Shown here one piece after another: positions 16,035 to 23,166 of a DNA stretch of 29,438 nt. The translations under genes were made by a program, and so were the position numbers. The notes under the pieces are model-generated. The model was not told the origin of the DNA. It saw only the letters and a program-made list of their open reading frames with translations, and ran no database searches. The first letter of the stretch is position 1. Every line of letters begins with the position of its first letter. Origin of the DNA: JACCVL01 sp038233135 (GTDB lineage: Bacteria > Actinomycetota > Actinomycetes > Propionibacteriales > Nocardioidaceae); assembly GCA_038233135.1 (NCBI GenBank), contig JBBSMN010000007.1, positions 1-29,438 on the forward strand, given 5' to 3'.

Positions 16035-16040
16035 TACCGT
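16035..16040 (+). promoter_or_regulatory. Putative -10 box of a leaderless promoter for 5-FTHF cyclo-ligase
   Basis: TACCGT is followed by six bases and ATG 16047. This supports the internal ATG over longer versions of the frame that would overlap the divergent gene. Confidence 0.5.
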
Positions 16041-16046
16041 GCTTGC

Positions 16047-16658
16047 ATGCCGCGACCCGGTGCGAAAGCCGACCTGCGCCGGGAGGTCGCGGCGCGGCGG
16101 CGCAACCGCCCGCAAGCAGAGCGGGAGCTGGTGGCCGAGGCACTCAGCCGGCGGGTGCTGGCGCTGCCCGAGTTCCGGGCTGCGCGCACGGTGGCCGCGT
16201 ACGTGTCCTACCCGTCCGAGCCGGGCACGGCGCCGCTGCGAGCCGCGTTGCGCGCCCGCGGCGTGCGCGTGCTGCTGCCGGTGCTGCTTGACGATGCCGA
16301 CCTCGACTGGGTGGCCGACGTCGACCGGACGGCGGGCGAGGCCGCTGCGGCGGCTCTTGGCCGGAGCGCGATCTCGCAGGCCGACGTGGTGGTCTGCCCG
16401 GCGACCGCGGTGACGGCCACCGGCGCCCGGCTCGGCAAGGGCGGCGGATCCTATGACCGGGCGCTAGCCCGGGTGCCGGCATCGGCGGCGGTCGTGGCGC
16501 TGGTGCACGACGACGAGGTGGTCGAGCACGTGCCGACCGAGCCCCACGACCGACCCATCGACGTCGCGGTCACACCGCGCCGGACGCTGCGGCCGGGTCG
16601 GGCGACGGGACGAGCACCAGCCGGTCCCCGGTGGCCGCCTCGACCGCCGCGCGGCTGA
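16047..16658 (+). CDS. 5-formyltetrahydrofolate cyclo-ligase
   Basis: The enzyme converts 5-formyl-THF to 5,10-methenyl-THF with ATP, returning a storage folate to one-carbon metabolism. The 203-residue product begins MPRPGAKADLRREVAARRRN, the basic helix of the family. It contains VAAYVSYPSEPGT, VLLPVLLDDADLDW, and the glycine-rich folate/ATP loop ARLGKGGGSYDRAL near 130-143. DRPIDVAVTPRRTLRPGRA near the end corresponds to the normal C-terminus. A Pro/Arg-rich tail of about 20 residues follows and is read antisense to the end of the acylase gene, so the two convergent genes overlap by 89 bases. The start at ATG 16047 is fixed by the TACCGT box and by the family N-terminus. Confidence 0.93.
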   Translation: MPRPGAKADLRREVAARRRNRPQAERELVAEALSRRVLALPEFRAARTVAAYVSYPSEPGTAPLRAALRARGVRVLLPVLLDDADLDWVADVDRTAGEAAAAALGRSAISQADVVVCPATAVTATGARLGKGGGSYDRALARVPASAAVVALVHDDEVVEHVPTEPHDRPIDVAVTPRRTLRPGRATGRAPAGPRWPPRPPRG

Positions 16659-19158
16659 ACGGCCACGCTCTGGTCCCGCCCGCCAGCCAGGTGTCGGTCT
16701 GGTCGTTGTAGTGCGCCGAGAAGGCGTGGCCCGACACCCCGCCGTAGGTGATCCAGCGGGCCGCATCCAGGTCGTCCATCGCTACGACCGTCCGCATCGA
16801 CGGCCCCGCCGTGACCTCGTAGCCGAGCGACGCGTCCCACGACAGTGCGTCGACAGCACCGGGGCCGCCCGGGGTCTCGTACGGGCCGCGGTTGAAGAGC
16901 GCGTCGATCGCGGCGATCCCGGAGGTGCCGACCGTGGGGTTGACCAGGCGCAGCGTGTGCAGCGCCCCCCAGCTCCAGCGGTCCACGTCTCGGGCGATCA
17001 GGCTGGTCAGCTGCTGACGGGCACGGACCATGGCCAGCTCGAGGATGTCGTCGCGGGTCTCGCGCCGTCGCCTGGTCCCGGTGTCGTCCCACCACGGCGA
17101 GCGGGGGTGCCGCAGCAGCCGGCTCACGACGAGGTACCACCGCTCCCCGCCGGCCGGCTGCACCTCGTCGGGCAGCTCGTCGTCGAAGGTGGCCGCCAAC
17201 AGCTTGCGCCAGACGACGTTGAAGTACGCGGCTGCCCCGGAGTTCGCTGGCTGGCTGCCGTCCCAGCCCTCGAGCAGCTGCTGACCCTCGCGCGCGTACG
17301 GGGTGGGGAGCCGGACGTCGAGCAACCTCGGCACCAGCACGTCGGCCATCGGGTTGAGTGTGTCGTTCTGCAGCCGGGTGAGCTCCTCGATGCTCCAGGT
17401 GGGCTGGCGGTCCAGCAGGTCGGCGATCCGCCGCGCGCGGTAGCCCTCCGCCGTGTCTGCGCCGAGCTCGTGGGGGTAGGTCGCCGGGTCGACAACGGCC
17501 TGGTTGGCGGTCACCACGACGCCGGTGGGGGGGTCGTGCGTCCACGGCAGCTGGGCGAAGTCGATGGTGCCGCGCCAACCGTACCGCGCTTTCCAGCCAG
17601 GAACCGGCCACCGGCCGGACCCGGTCCGCCGGATGGGGATGTCCCCGGGGGCCTGGTAGCCGATGTGCCCGTCCACGTCGGCGTAGACGAGGTTCTGCGA
17701 CGGCACCGAGAACAGCCGCGCGGCGGCTCTGAACTCGTCGAACGACCCGGCCCGGTTGATCGCCAGCAGGGCGTCCATCGTGCGCCCCGGTGTTAGCGCG
17801 GTCCACTGCAGCGCCACCGCGTAGTCACCGCCGCCCGACGGATCCTGCTCCTGGGTCTGCTGCAGGGTCTGCTCCGCGACCTGCCCGGCCCGCTCGTCGA
17901 CGTCGGACAGCAACGGACCGTGCCGGGTGGCCCGCACCGTGCGCACCACGGGCTCGTCTCGACCGGCGACGGTGAAGGTCTCCCGGCGCAGCCGCAGCGC
18001 GGCGCGGCGACCGTGGTAGCGGTAGGTGTCCCCGCGCACCCGTTCGACGTACAGGTCCGACACGTCGGCGTACATGTTCGTGAGGCCCCAGGCGATGCGC
18101 GCGTTGTGGCCGACGACCACGCCGGGCAGTCCCGAGAACGTGAAGCCGCTGACGTCGAACGGGCAGTCCGGGCCCACGGTGCGGCAGTGCAGCCCCATCT
18201 GCATCCAGCTGCCCGGCATCGACAGGGTCTGGTGCGGATCGTTGGCCAGAACTGGCGCGCCGGTGGCCGAGCGCTCGGCCGACAGCACCCACGAGTTGCT
18301 GCCCACGCCCTCGCCGCGTCCGAGCAGCGCCGGCACCCGCGCCGCGGCGTTCTCGATCGCGCGCAGGTCGTCGGCCACCGCCGAGACGACCCGTGGGGCC
18401 AGCGGTGGCCGTGCCGCCATCTTTGGCGGACGTCGACCCGGTCGGAACCGGCCGCCGACGCTGGCGCCGGTCCGGAGGACGGGCGGGTTCCGGGCCGCGG
18501 GATAGTCGGGATAGAGCTGCTCCACCCGCTCGGGAGCCAGCGTGGTCGCGGCCAGCGCCCGGTCGATCTCGTCGGTCACGTTGCTGCGCAGGTCCCACGC
18601 CAGTGCCTTCAGCCAGGCCACCGAGTCGGTCGCGGTCCACGGCTCGGGCACGTACTCCGGGCCGGTGAGGTCGAGCACCGAGTACTCCAGTGACAGCTCC
18701 CCGGCGTCCCGCCCGTCGAGGTAGGAGTTGACGCCGTCCGCGTACGCCTGCAGGAAGCGGCGGGTGTCGGTGTCGAGCAGCACGACCTCCTGGGCAGCGA
18801 CGTCGTACCAGCCCAGCGAACGGGTGAAGATGTCGGTCTGCAGCCCACCCTCCCCGACCAGCTCGGCGAGACGTCCCGCGGTCACGTGCCGGCGGAAGTC
18901 CATCTCGAAGAACCGCTCCTGGGCCTGCACGAACCCCTGCGCGCGGAACAGGTCCTCGGCAGAGTCGGCATAGATCTGCGGTACGCCGTCGACGCCGCGA
19001 AGCACCTCGACACGGCCGGCCAGCCCGTCCAGCACGATCGAGCCGGACGTCTGCGGGAACGATCGCCGCACGGTCCAGACACCCACGGCAGCCAACGCGA
19101 CCGCCACGACCACGACCAGCGTGATCAGCCGCACGAGGAACTTGCGGGCGCGCGGCAC
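16570..19158 (-). CDS. Penicillin acylase family protein (Ntn hydrolase, secreted or membrane-anchored)
   Basis: The 862-residue precursor has a basic N-terminus and one hydrophobic segment (about 8-28), which is a signal peptide or anchor. An alpha-subunit region follows (VEVLRGVDGVPQIYADSAED, FVQAQERFFEMD) and then a Pro/Arg-rich linker. The Ser-Asn-Ser-Trp autocleavage site, GVGSNSW, has Ser287 as the predicted beta-chain N-terminal nucleophile. The beta region includes GAPVLANDPH, a cofactor-free PxMG-type MPGSWMQMGL, and NLVYADVDGHIGYQAPG. The family hydrolyses amide bonds in beta-lactams, acyl-homoserine lactones and other acyl amides. The natural substrate cannot be read from sequence. 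It overlaps the convergent cyclo-ligase gene at the 3' end. The upstream CAGAAT is a poor -10 match 7 bases before the GTG. Confidence 0.93.
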   Translation of the reverse strand: MPRARKFLVRLITLVVVVAVALAAVGVWTVRRSFPQTSGSIVLDGLAGRVEVLRGVDGVPQIYADSAEDLFRAQGFVQAQERFFEMDFRRHVTAGRLAELVGEGGLQTDIFTRSLGWYDVAAQEVVLLDTDTRRFLQAYADGVNSYLDGRDAGELSLEYSVLDLTGPEYVPEPWTATDSVAWLKALAWDLRSNVTDEIDRALAATTLAPERVEQLYPDYPAARNPPVLRTGASVGGRFRPGRRPPKMAARPPLAPRVVSAVADDLRAIENAAARVPALLGRGEGVGSNSWVLSAERSATGAPVLANDPHQTLSMPGSWMQMGLHCRTVGPDCPFDVSGFTFSGLPGVVVGHNARIAWGLTNMYADVSDLYVERVRGDTYRYHGRRAALRLRRETFTVAGRDEPVVRTVRATRHGPLLSDVDERAGQVAEQTLQQTQEQDPSGGGDYAVALQWTALTPGRTMDALLAINRAGSFDEFRAAARLFSVPSQNLVYADVDGHIGYQAPGDIPIRRTGSGRWPVPGWKARYGWRGTIDFAQLPWTHDPPTGVVVTANQAVVDPATYPHELGADTAEGYRARRIADLLDRQPTWSIEELTRLQNDTLNPMADVLVPRLLDVRLPTPYAREGQQLLEGWDGSQPANSGAAAYFNVVWRKLLAATFDDELPDEVQPAGGERWYLVVSRLLRHPRSPWWDDTGTRRRRETRDDILELAMVRARQQLTSLIARDVDRWSWGALHTLRLVNPTVGTSGIAAIDALFNRGPYETPGGPGAVDALSWDASLGYEVTAGPSMRTVVAMDDLDAARWITYGGVSGHAFSAHYNDQTDTWLAGGTRAWPFSRAAVEAATGDRLVLVPSPDPAAASGAV

Positions 19159-19231
19159 GGTGTCGATTCTGCCCTGCTCCCGGTCGCCGCGGCGGAAGGC
19201 CGCGGATCAGGCACAATGGAACGCTGTGCGG

Positions 19232-19251
19232 TCGCGCCCTGGACGGCGCGA
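19232..19251 (+). other. Stem-loop in the fmdB leader
   Basis: TCGCGCC and GGCGCGA form a perfect 7-bp stem with loop CTGGAC, about 30 bases upstream of the fmdB start. It could affect leader folding or be incidental in GC-rich DNA. No riboswitch class is recognised. Confidence 0.3.
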
Positions 19252-19281
19252 AGGCCCATCGGCATTGACGAGGAGAGACCT

Positions 19282-19704
19282 GTGCCCACCTACCAGTACG
19301 TGTGCACCGCCTGCGAGACCCCGCACGAGGCGCAGCAGTCGTTCAGCGACGCAGCCCTGGTCGAGTGCCCGACCTGCCAGGGCCGGCTGCGCAAGGTCTT
19401 CTCCGCAGTGGGCGTGGTGTTCAAGGGCTCCGGCTTCTATCGCAATGACAGCCGCGGCCCTCAGCCGGCCGGGGACTCGGCCGGGGACTCGGCCGGCGAC
19501 TCCGGAGGCGAGTCGGCGGCGTCGGACAAGAACGGCAAGAACGAGAAGGGCGACAAGAGCGAAAAGGGATCGACCACCGACAAGCCCGACAAGTCCCCTG
19601 CGTCCGCGTCGGCGGACAAGGCGGGGTCGGGCTCGGGGTCGGGCTCCGGCAAGCAGAGCGCCGGTGTCGGCTCATCCAGCGGATCCTCGGGACCCGCCAC
19701 CTGA
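19282..19704 (+). CDS. FmdB family zinc ribbon protein with long disordered tail
   Basis: The 140-residue product begins MPTYQYVCTAC and has two cysteine pairs, C8/C11 and C29/C32 (CPTC), the zinc ribbon of the FmdB family. KVFSAVGVVFKGSGFYRND follows, a typical FmdB block. FmdB is named after a proposed formamidase regulator, but a general function is not established. After residue 60 the protein is low-complexity: three GDSAGDS-type units from a 12-base tandem repeat (19467-19502), then Lys/Asp-rich KNGKNEKGDKSEKG, then Gly/Ser runs. I chose GTG 19282 because GAGGAGAG lies about 5 bases upstream, one of the few strong Shine-Dalgarno sites here. The gene diverges from the acylase gene and precedes the SAF gene by 75 bases. 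Confidence 0.88.
   Translation: MPTYQYVCTACETPHEAQQSFSDAALVECPTCQGRLRKVFSAVGVVFKGSGFYRNDSRGPQPAGDSAGDSAGDSGGESAASDKNGKNEKGDKSEKGSTTDKPDKSPASASADKAGSGSGSGSGKQSAGVGSSSGSSGPAT
19467..19502 (+). repeat. Three 12-base tandem repeats inside fmdB
   Basis: GGCCGGGGACTC occurs twice and GGCCGGCGACTC once, head to tail. Each unit encodes an Ala-Gly-Asp-Ser step, so copy number could vary without shifting the frame. Confidence 0.8.
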
Positions 19705-19767
19705 GCTGGTGGACATTCGTCCGACGATGGCGCTGTGGACATCATCCCGGACGGGCCGGCCGCGACC

Positions 19768-19773
19768 TAGGTT
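19768..19773 (+). promoter_or_regulatory. Putative -10 box of a leaderless promoter for the SAF-domain gene
   Basis: TAGGTT is followed by six bases and GTG 19780. It gives the SAF gene its own promoter, separate from fmdB. Confidence 0.5.
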
Positions 19774-19779
19774 GCGAAC

Positions 19780-20478
19780 GTGCCCCCACCGCCGCGTCTC
19801 AGCCCGCCCCGCCCCGCAGATCGTCGGGCGACGCTGGTTCGCCGGCTGCGGCGCGCGCTCATCCGGCACCGTGTGCTGTTGGTGACCCTGCTGCTGGCGG
19901 TGGGAGTGTTCGCCGCGGTCGTTGCGACACGTCCTCCCATGCCCCAGTCGGTGCCGGTCGCTGTCGCTGCCCGCGACCTGCTCCCCGGGAGGCCGCTGAC
20001 CGACCGCGACGTGATGACAGTGCAGGCCGAGCCTGGCACCGTCCCCGACGGCGCCTACGCGCCCGCTGACGCACCGATCGGGCGGTTGCTGGCGGCGCCG
20101 GCACGCCGTGGGGAGCCGTTGACCGATGTGGCGGTGCTCGGGCCGGGGCTGACCGGCGGGCTGGCACGCGGGGACGTCCTGGCGACTGTGGTGGTGCGGT
20201 CTCTCGTACCAGGGCTGCTGCAGATCGGCGACGTGGTCTCGGTGGTGGCGACCGACCCGCGAGGGGAGGCCGGGGCGCGCGTGGTCGCTCCCGAGGCCAC
20301 GGTGGTCTGGCTGCCGGACCCCGCCGCCGAGACCGGCAACGTGGACCCTGCCGGCCGAGCAGCCGGTGCCGCCGGCCTGCTGGTGGTCGCCGTCCCGGAG
20401 GCTGAGGCGTTGACGCTCAGCGGGGTGTCCACCAGCCAGGTGCTGGACGTCCTGGTCCCGGCGAGTGCCCCTCGCTAG
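19780..20478 (+). CDS. SAF-domain protein, CpaB/RcpC-like
   Basis: The 232-residue product has a basic, Pro-rich N-terminus, one membrane helix (about 31-49, RVLLVTLLLAVGVFAAVVA) and an extracytoplasmic SAF domain. The domain starts VPVAVAARDLLPGRPLTDRDV and contains AYAPADAPIGRLLAAPARRGEPL. These match the CpaB/RcpC family of Flp pilus assembly proteins. A C-terminal region has GLLVVAVPEAEALTLSG, as in CpaB. No other pilus gene is near, so a pilus role is not supported by context. It lies between fmdB and mscL. GTG 19780 is chosen from the TAGGTT box. Confidence 0.85.
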   Translation: MPPPPRLSPPRPADRRATLVRRLRRALIRHRVLLVTLLLAVGVFAAVVATRPPMPQSVPVAVAARDLLPGRPLTDRDVMTVQAEPGTVPDGAYAPADAPIGRLLAAPARRGEPLTDVAVLGPGLTGGLARGDVLATVVVRSLVPGLLQIGDVVSVVATDPRGEAGARVVAPEATVVWLPDPAAETGNVDPAGRAAGAAGLLVVAVPEAEALTLSGVSTSQVLDVLVPASAPR

Positions 20479-20537
20479 CCTCCGCAGTCGTGTCGCGCAC
20501 CAGCGCGACGATGGGGTCTACGGGAAGGTGCGGCGAC

Positions 20538-21167
20538 GTGCTCAAGGGTTTCAAGGACTTCCTGCTGCGCGGAAACATCGTCGACCTTGCGGTCGCCGTC
20601 GTCATCGGTACGGCGTTCGTGGCCCTGGTCGCCGCATTCACCGAGACGTTCATCAACCCGCTGCTCGCCCGCGCCGGCGGCGCCTCGATCGGTGCCGGTC
20701 TCGGTTTCCAGCTCGGGTCGGCGGGCAACGAGGCGACCTTCGTCGACCTGGGTGCGTTCCTGACCGCCTGCATCGCCTTCCTCATCACCGCGGCAGTGGT
20801 CTACTTCGCCGTCGTTCTCCCGATGCAGCGGATGGCGAGCCGCTTCGCGGCGGAGGAGGCGCCAGCACCTGCCGGAGACGGGTGCCGGTCACGACGACCC
20901 CTGAGCGGCCGGGATCGGGTCGTTCAGCCGTGGTGCGGCGGAATGTTGCGACGCAGATCGTCGTCGCGACGGGTCTCCTCGGCGTCCTCGGACCAGCCGG
21001 CGGCTGTCTCGTCCGCCGAGGCCGTGGCCAGCGTCTCGCCGAGTGCCTGGAGCCGCCTGCGCCGACGCTCGGACTCTGCCGAGCTCACGCGACGTCGACC
21101 GCCAGGCCCGTCACCCAGTCGGGCGACAGCTCCTGGTGCTCGGGCTTCCACCCGGTGGCCTGGCTGA
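20538..21167 (+). CDS. mscL: Large-conductance mechanosensitive channel MscL, C-terminus probably frameshifted
   Basis: MscL is a homopentameric channel that opens under membrane tension and protects cells from osmotic downshock. GTG 20538 begins the classic N-terminus MLKGFKDFLLRGNIVDLAVA behind a GGGAAGG site. The first helix VVIGTAFVALVAAFTETFINPLL and the second helix FLTACIAFLITAAVVYFAVVLPM are intact. After FAAEEAPAPAG (about residue 115) the family's usual cytoplasmic helix (EVLLLxEIRDLL-like) is missing. The frame instead runs to 21167 as an Arg/Ser-rich tail antisense to the next two genes. Dropping one base near 20870 would give the ending PETGAGHDDP and a stop at 20904, just before the convergent small gene. 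I think the true product ends there, or the gene has a recent frameshift. The pore should be unaffected. Confidence 0.82.
   Translation: MLKGFKDFLLRGNIVDLAVAVVIGTAFVALVAAFTETFINPLLARAGGASIGAGLGFQLGSAGNEATFVDLGAFLTACIAFLITAAVVYFAVVLPMQRMASRFAAEEAPAPAGDGCRSRRPLSGRDRVVQPWCGGMLRRRSSSRRVSSASSDQPAAVSSAEAVASVSPSAWSRLRRRSDSAELTRRRPPGPSPSRATAPGARASTRWPG
20924..21088 (-). CDS. Small conserved-looking protein ending PPHHG (54 aa)
   Basis: GTG 21088 overlaps the stop of the upstream reductase gene as GTGA. The 54-residue product has a basic helix (SSAESERRRRRLQALGETLA), an acidic stretch (GWSEDAEETRRDDDL) and ends RRNIPPHHG. A terminal PPH-x-G/W motif is, from memory, recurrent in small actinobacterial proteins of unknown function; I could not check it. 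Charge pattern and coupling support coding. The competing plus-strand frame here is the implausible mscL tail. No function is assigned. Confidence 0.6.
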   Translation of the reverse strand: MSSAESERRRRRLQALGETLATASADETAAGWSEDAEETRRDDDLRRNIPPHHG

Positions 21168-21993
21168 ACGCAGTCGAGCTGACCCGCTGCGAGCGGGTGA
21201 GCAGCTCGAGTCGTTCGCCGCCGAGTCGCACCATCGTGCGGGACAGGAAAGCCGACCGGTCGCGGCCGACCGCGCCGGCCAGGGTCTGTGCCAGCTCGAG
21301 CCGGCGTATGGGCATGGCGCCCGCGTTATAGATGCCGGACGGAGCATCCAGCGCAGCCAGCACCGCGGTGCCCACGTCGTCGGAGTGGATGATGTGCGAC
21401 CACCCGGACGGCGGGCCCACGCCGATCGGCTGGCCGGCTCGAGCTCGGGCGAGCCGCCAGCGGGTGTGCTCGTCGTCGCCGACGATGCCCCCGAGGCGCA
21501 GCACCACGCTGTCCCGGCTGCACCCGGCGAAACTCTGTGCATGCGACTCGGCGAGCACCATCGGCTCAGCGGCGTGATTGGTCACGACCGGGCTGCTCTC
21601 GTCGATCCACTCCTCCGCCGCGTCGGCGTAGACCAGGCTGACCGACTCCTGCACCAATCGGCGCACCCCGGCGGCGCGGGCAGCCGCAGCGACCAGCCGG
21701 GAGCCCTCGGCGCGGATGCGGTCGTTGACGCGCCACGCGCCGGGCCGCAGCGCCGCGTAGCCCACCGGGACGTGGGTCGCCATGTTGCACACGGAGTCGC
21801 ACCCCTCGAACGCGTTCACCAGCCCGTCGGGGTCGAACAGGCCGCCGGACACCGGCGTGGCGCCCATCGCTCCGATGGCGTTCGCGCTGTTGGCCGACCG
21901 CGCCAGCCCGGACACGTCATGGCCCGCTGCTAGCAGCGTGGCGATCGTCGAGCGCCCCATCACACCGGTGGCGCCGGTCACGAACACCTTCAA
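21085..21993 (-). CDS. Extended SDR / NAD-dependent epimerase-like protein, catalytic YxxxK not found
   Basis: The 302-residue product has the Rossmann nucleotide-binding motif GATGVMG (7-13) after the first strand, and a body typical of extended short-chain dehydrogenases or NmrA-like proteins (GCDSVCNMATHVPVG; LVAAAARAAGVRRLVQESVS; VVLRLGGIVGDD; HIIHSDDVGTAVLAAL). Where active enzymes have YxxxK the sequence reads PMVLAESHAQSF, with no Tyr or Lys. It may therefore be a regulator, a nucleotide-binding sensor or an altered enzyme. The TTG start at 21993 has GAAGGAGAC about 7 bases upstream, so this mRNA is leadered. A 22-base palindrome lies 37 bases upstream. The last codons overlap the small PPHHG gene. 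Confidence 0.85.
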   Translation of the reverse strand: MKVFVTGATGVMGRSTIATLLAAGHDVSGLARSANSANAIGAMGATPVSGGLFDPDGLVNAFEGCDSVCNMATHVPVGYAALRPGAWRVNDRIRAEGSRLVAAAARAAGVRRLVQESVSLVYADAAEEWIDESSPVVTNHAAEPMVLAESHAQSFAGCSRDSVVLRLGGIVGDDEHTRWRLARARAGQPIGVGPPSGWSHIIHSDDVGTAVLAALDAPSGIYNAGAMPIRRLELAQTLAGAVGRDRSAFLSRTMVRLGGERLELLTRSQRVSSTAFSQATGWKPEHQELSPDWVTGLAVDVA

Positions 21994-22029
21994 AGACGGT
22001 CTCCTTCGCGTCCCCCCGGACTGCTCGCA

Positions 22030-22051
22030 CCGATCGTACGGTCACGATCGG
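22030..22051. promoter_or_regulatory. Perfect palindrome CCGATCGT-N6-ACGATCGG, candidate operator
   Basis: Two perfect 8-base arms around ACGGTC lie in the divergent gap between the SDR gene (start 21993) and the AIM24 gene (start 22126). On the minus strand the right-hand arm contains TACGAT, a possible -10 box for the SDR gene, so a bound regulator would cover the promoter. The regulator is not known. Confidence 0.55.
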
Positions 22052-22125
22052 ATAACGGCCCCGCTGCACAGTACGCCCCCGGCCCGCCTGCCGGAAGCCG
22101 AACGCGGCTTTGCCATCATCGGGCC

Positions 22126-22797
22126 ATGCGCAGCGATCTCTTCAACAGCGACCACAACGAGCGTGAGACCGACGAGCGGTGGGTCCTGCAGAGCAAGCGG
22201 ATGCTGCGGGTCTCGCTGGGCGCCGACGTGCTGGCGTCCAAGGGTGCGATGGTGGCCTACCAGGGCCGGATCGAGTTCCACCATGAGAGTGCCGGCAGCC
22301 TCGGACGGTTGGTGCGCAAGGCGCTGACCAGCGAGGACAACCCCCTGATGCGCGTCAGCGGTGCAGGTGAGGTCTTCTTCGCCCAGGACGCGGCGGAGGT
22401 CTTCCTCATCCGGCTGGAGGGGGACGGCATCAGCATCAACGGCCGCAGCCTGCTCGCCTTCGACGCGACGCTCGACCACGACATCCATCGCACGAAGGGC
22501 GCGGGGATGATGACCGGCGGTCTGTTCAACACTCTTGTCCAAGGCACCGGTACCGTGTCGCTGGCCTGCGACGGGGAGCCCGTGCTGCTCGACTGCTCCC
22601 AGCAGCCGACGTTCGTCGACCCGCAGGCCGCCGTGTGCTGGTCGGCCAACCTGCGCCCCGACGTCGTGAGCAGCATGAATATGCGCTCGATGCTGCGCGG
22701 GGGCAGCGGCGAGGCGTTCCAGTACGCGTTCAGCGGCCCGGGCTTCGTCGTGGTTCAGCCCTCCGAGGGGCCGACGGTCCCGCCGCACACGCACTGA
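22126..22797 (+). CDS. AIM24 family protein
   Basis: The 223-residue product matches the bacterial AIM24 family (named after a yeast mitochondrial protein), single beta-rich proteins of poorly known role. Typical blocks are LASKGAMVAYQGRIEF, MRVSGAGEVFFAQDAAEVFL, GISINGRSLLAFDATLDHDI, GLFNTLVQGTGTVSLACDGEP and LRGGSGEAFQYAFSGPGFVVVQPSE. Length is normal and there is no signal peptide or membrane helix. ATG 22126 follows CATCAT by 6 bases, a weaker version of the leaderless pattern. It is followed after 36 bases by the convergent XRE gene. Confidence 0.9.
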   Translation: MRSDLFNSDHNERETDERWVLQSKRMLRVSLGADVLASKGAMVAYQGRIEFHHESAGSLGRLVRKALTSEDNPLMRVSGAGEVFFAQDAAEVFLIRLEGDGISINGRSLLAFDATLDHDIHRTKGAGMMTGGLFNTLVQGTGTVSLACDGEPVLLDCSQQPTFVDPQAAVCWSANLRPDVVSSMNMRSMLRGGSGEAFQYAFSGPGFVVVQPSEGPTVPPHTH

Positions 22798-22833
22798 CGG
22801 CTAGGTCCAACGCAGCTGCTGGATTGAGACTTA

Positions 22834-23133
22834 CTAGGCCGACCGCTCACGTGCGTTGTGACCAGAGCTGGTCGGTTCAACCCCGCGTTCGGACTGGTTG
22901 ATCTCCGCCCACACCGCATCGAGGGACAGACCGAGCACGTCGGCGATCGCCGCGATGGTCGAGAAGGCAGGAGTTGCTACGCGGCCCGACTCGATCTTCC
23001 GAAGGGTCTCCAGTGAGACGCGTGCATCGAGCGCGGTATCGAGCATCGAGCGCTCCCGCCTGGCGAGACGTAGGAGAGCACCGAGGCGCTGCCCGCGCTG
23101 GACCTTTGCGGGAGTGAGCGGCAACCTGACCAC
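22834..23133 (-). CDS. XRE-family helix-turn-helix regulator
   Basis: The 99-residue product carries a Cro/C1-type HTH (QRGQRLGALLRLARRERSML, then LDARVSLETLRKIESGRVATPAFSTIAAIADVLGLSLDAVWAE) over residues 12-80. A short Ser/Arg/Glu tail follows. I chose GTG 23133, 7 bases after CAGCAT on the minus strand; the frame runs further upstream but only antisense to the next gene. It is divergent from a methionine aminopeptidase gene, with 33 bases between them, so it may control that gene and itself. A regulator paired with a type I aminopeptidase is, as far as I recall, a recurring actinobacterial arrangement. Confidence 0.82.
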   Translation of the reverse strand: MVRLPLTPAKVQRGQRLGALLRLARRERSMLDTALDARVSLETLRKIESGRVATPAFSTIAAIADVLGLSLDAVWAEINQSERGVEPTSSGHNARERSA

Positions 23134-23166
23134 GGCTCCAATGCTGTTGCGTGAGGAAGGCGCCGC

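Noticed and set aside
14801..16291. 496-residue plus-strand open frame
   Set aside because: Antisense to the UGPase gene and then out of frame with the cyclo-ligase; no domain.
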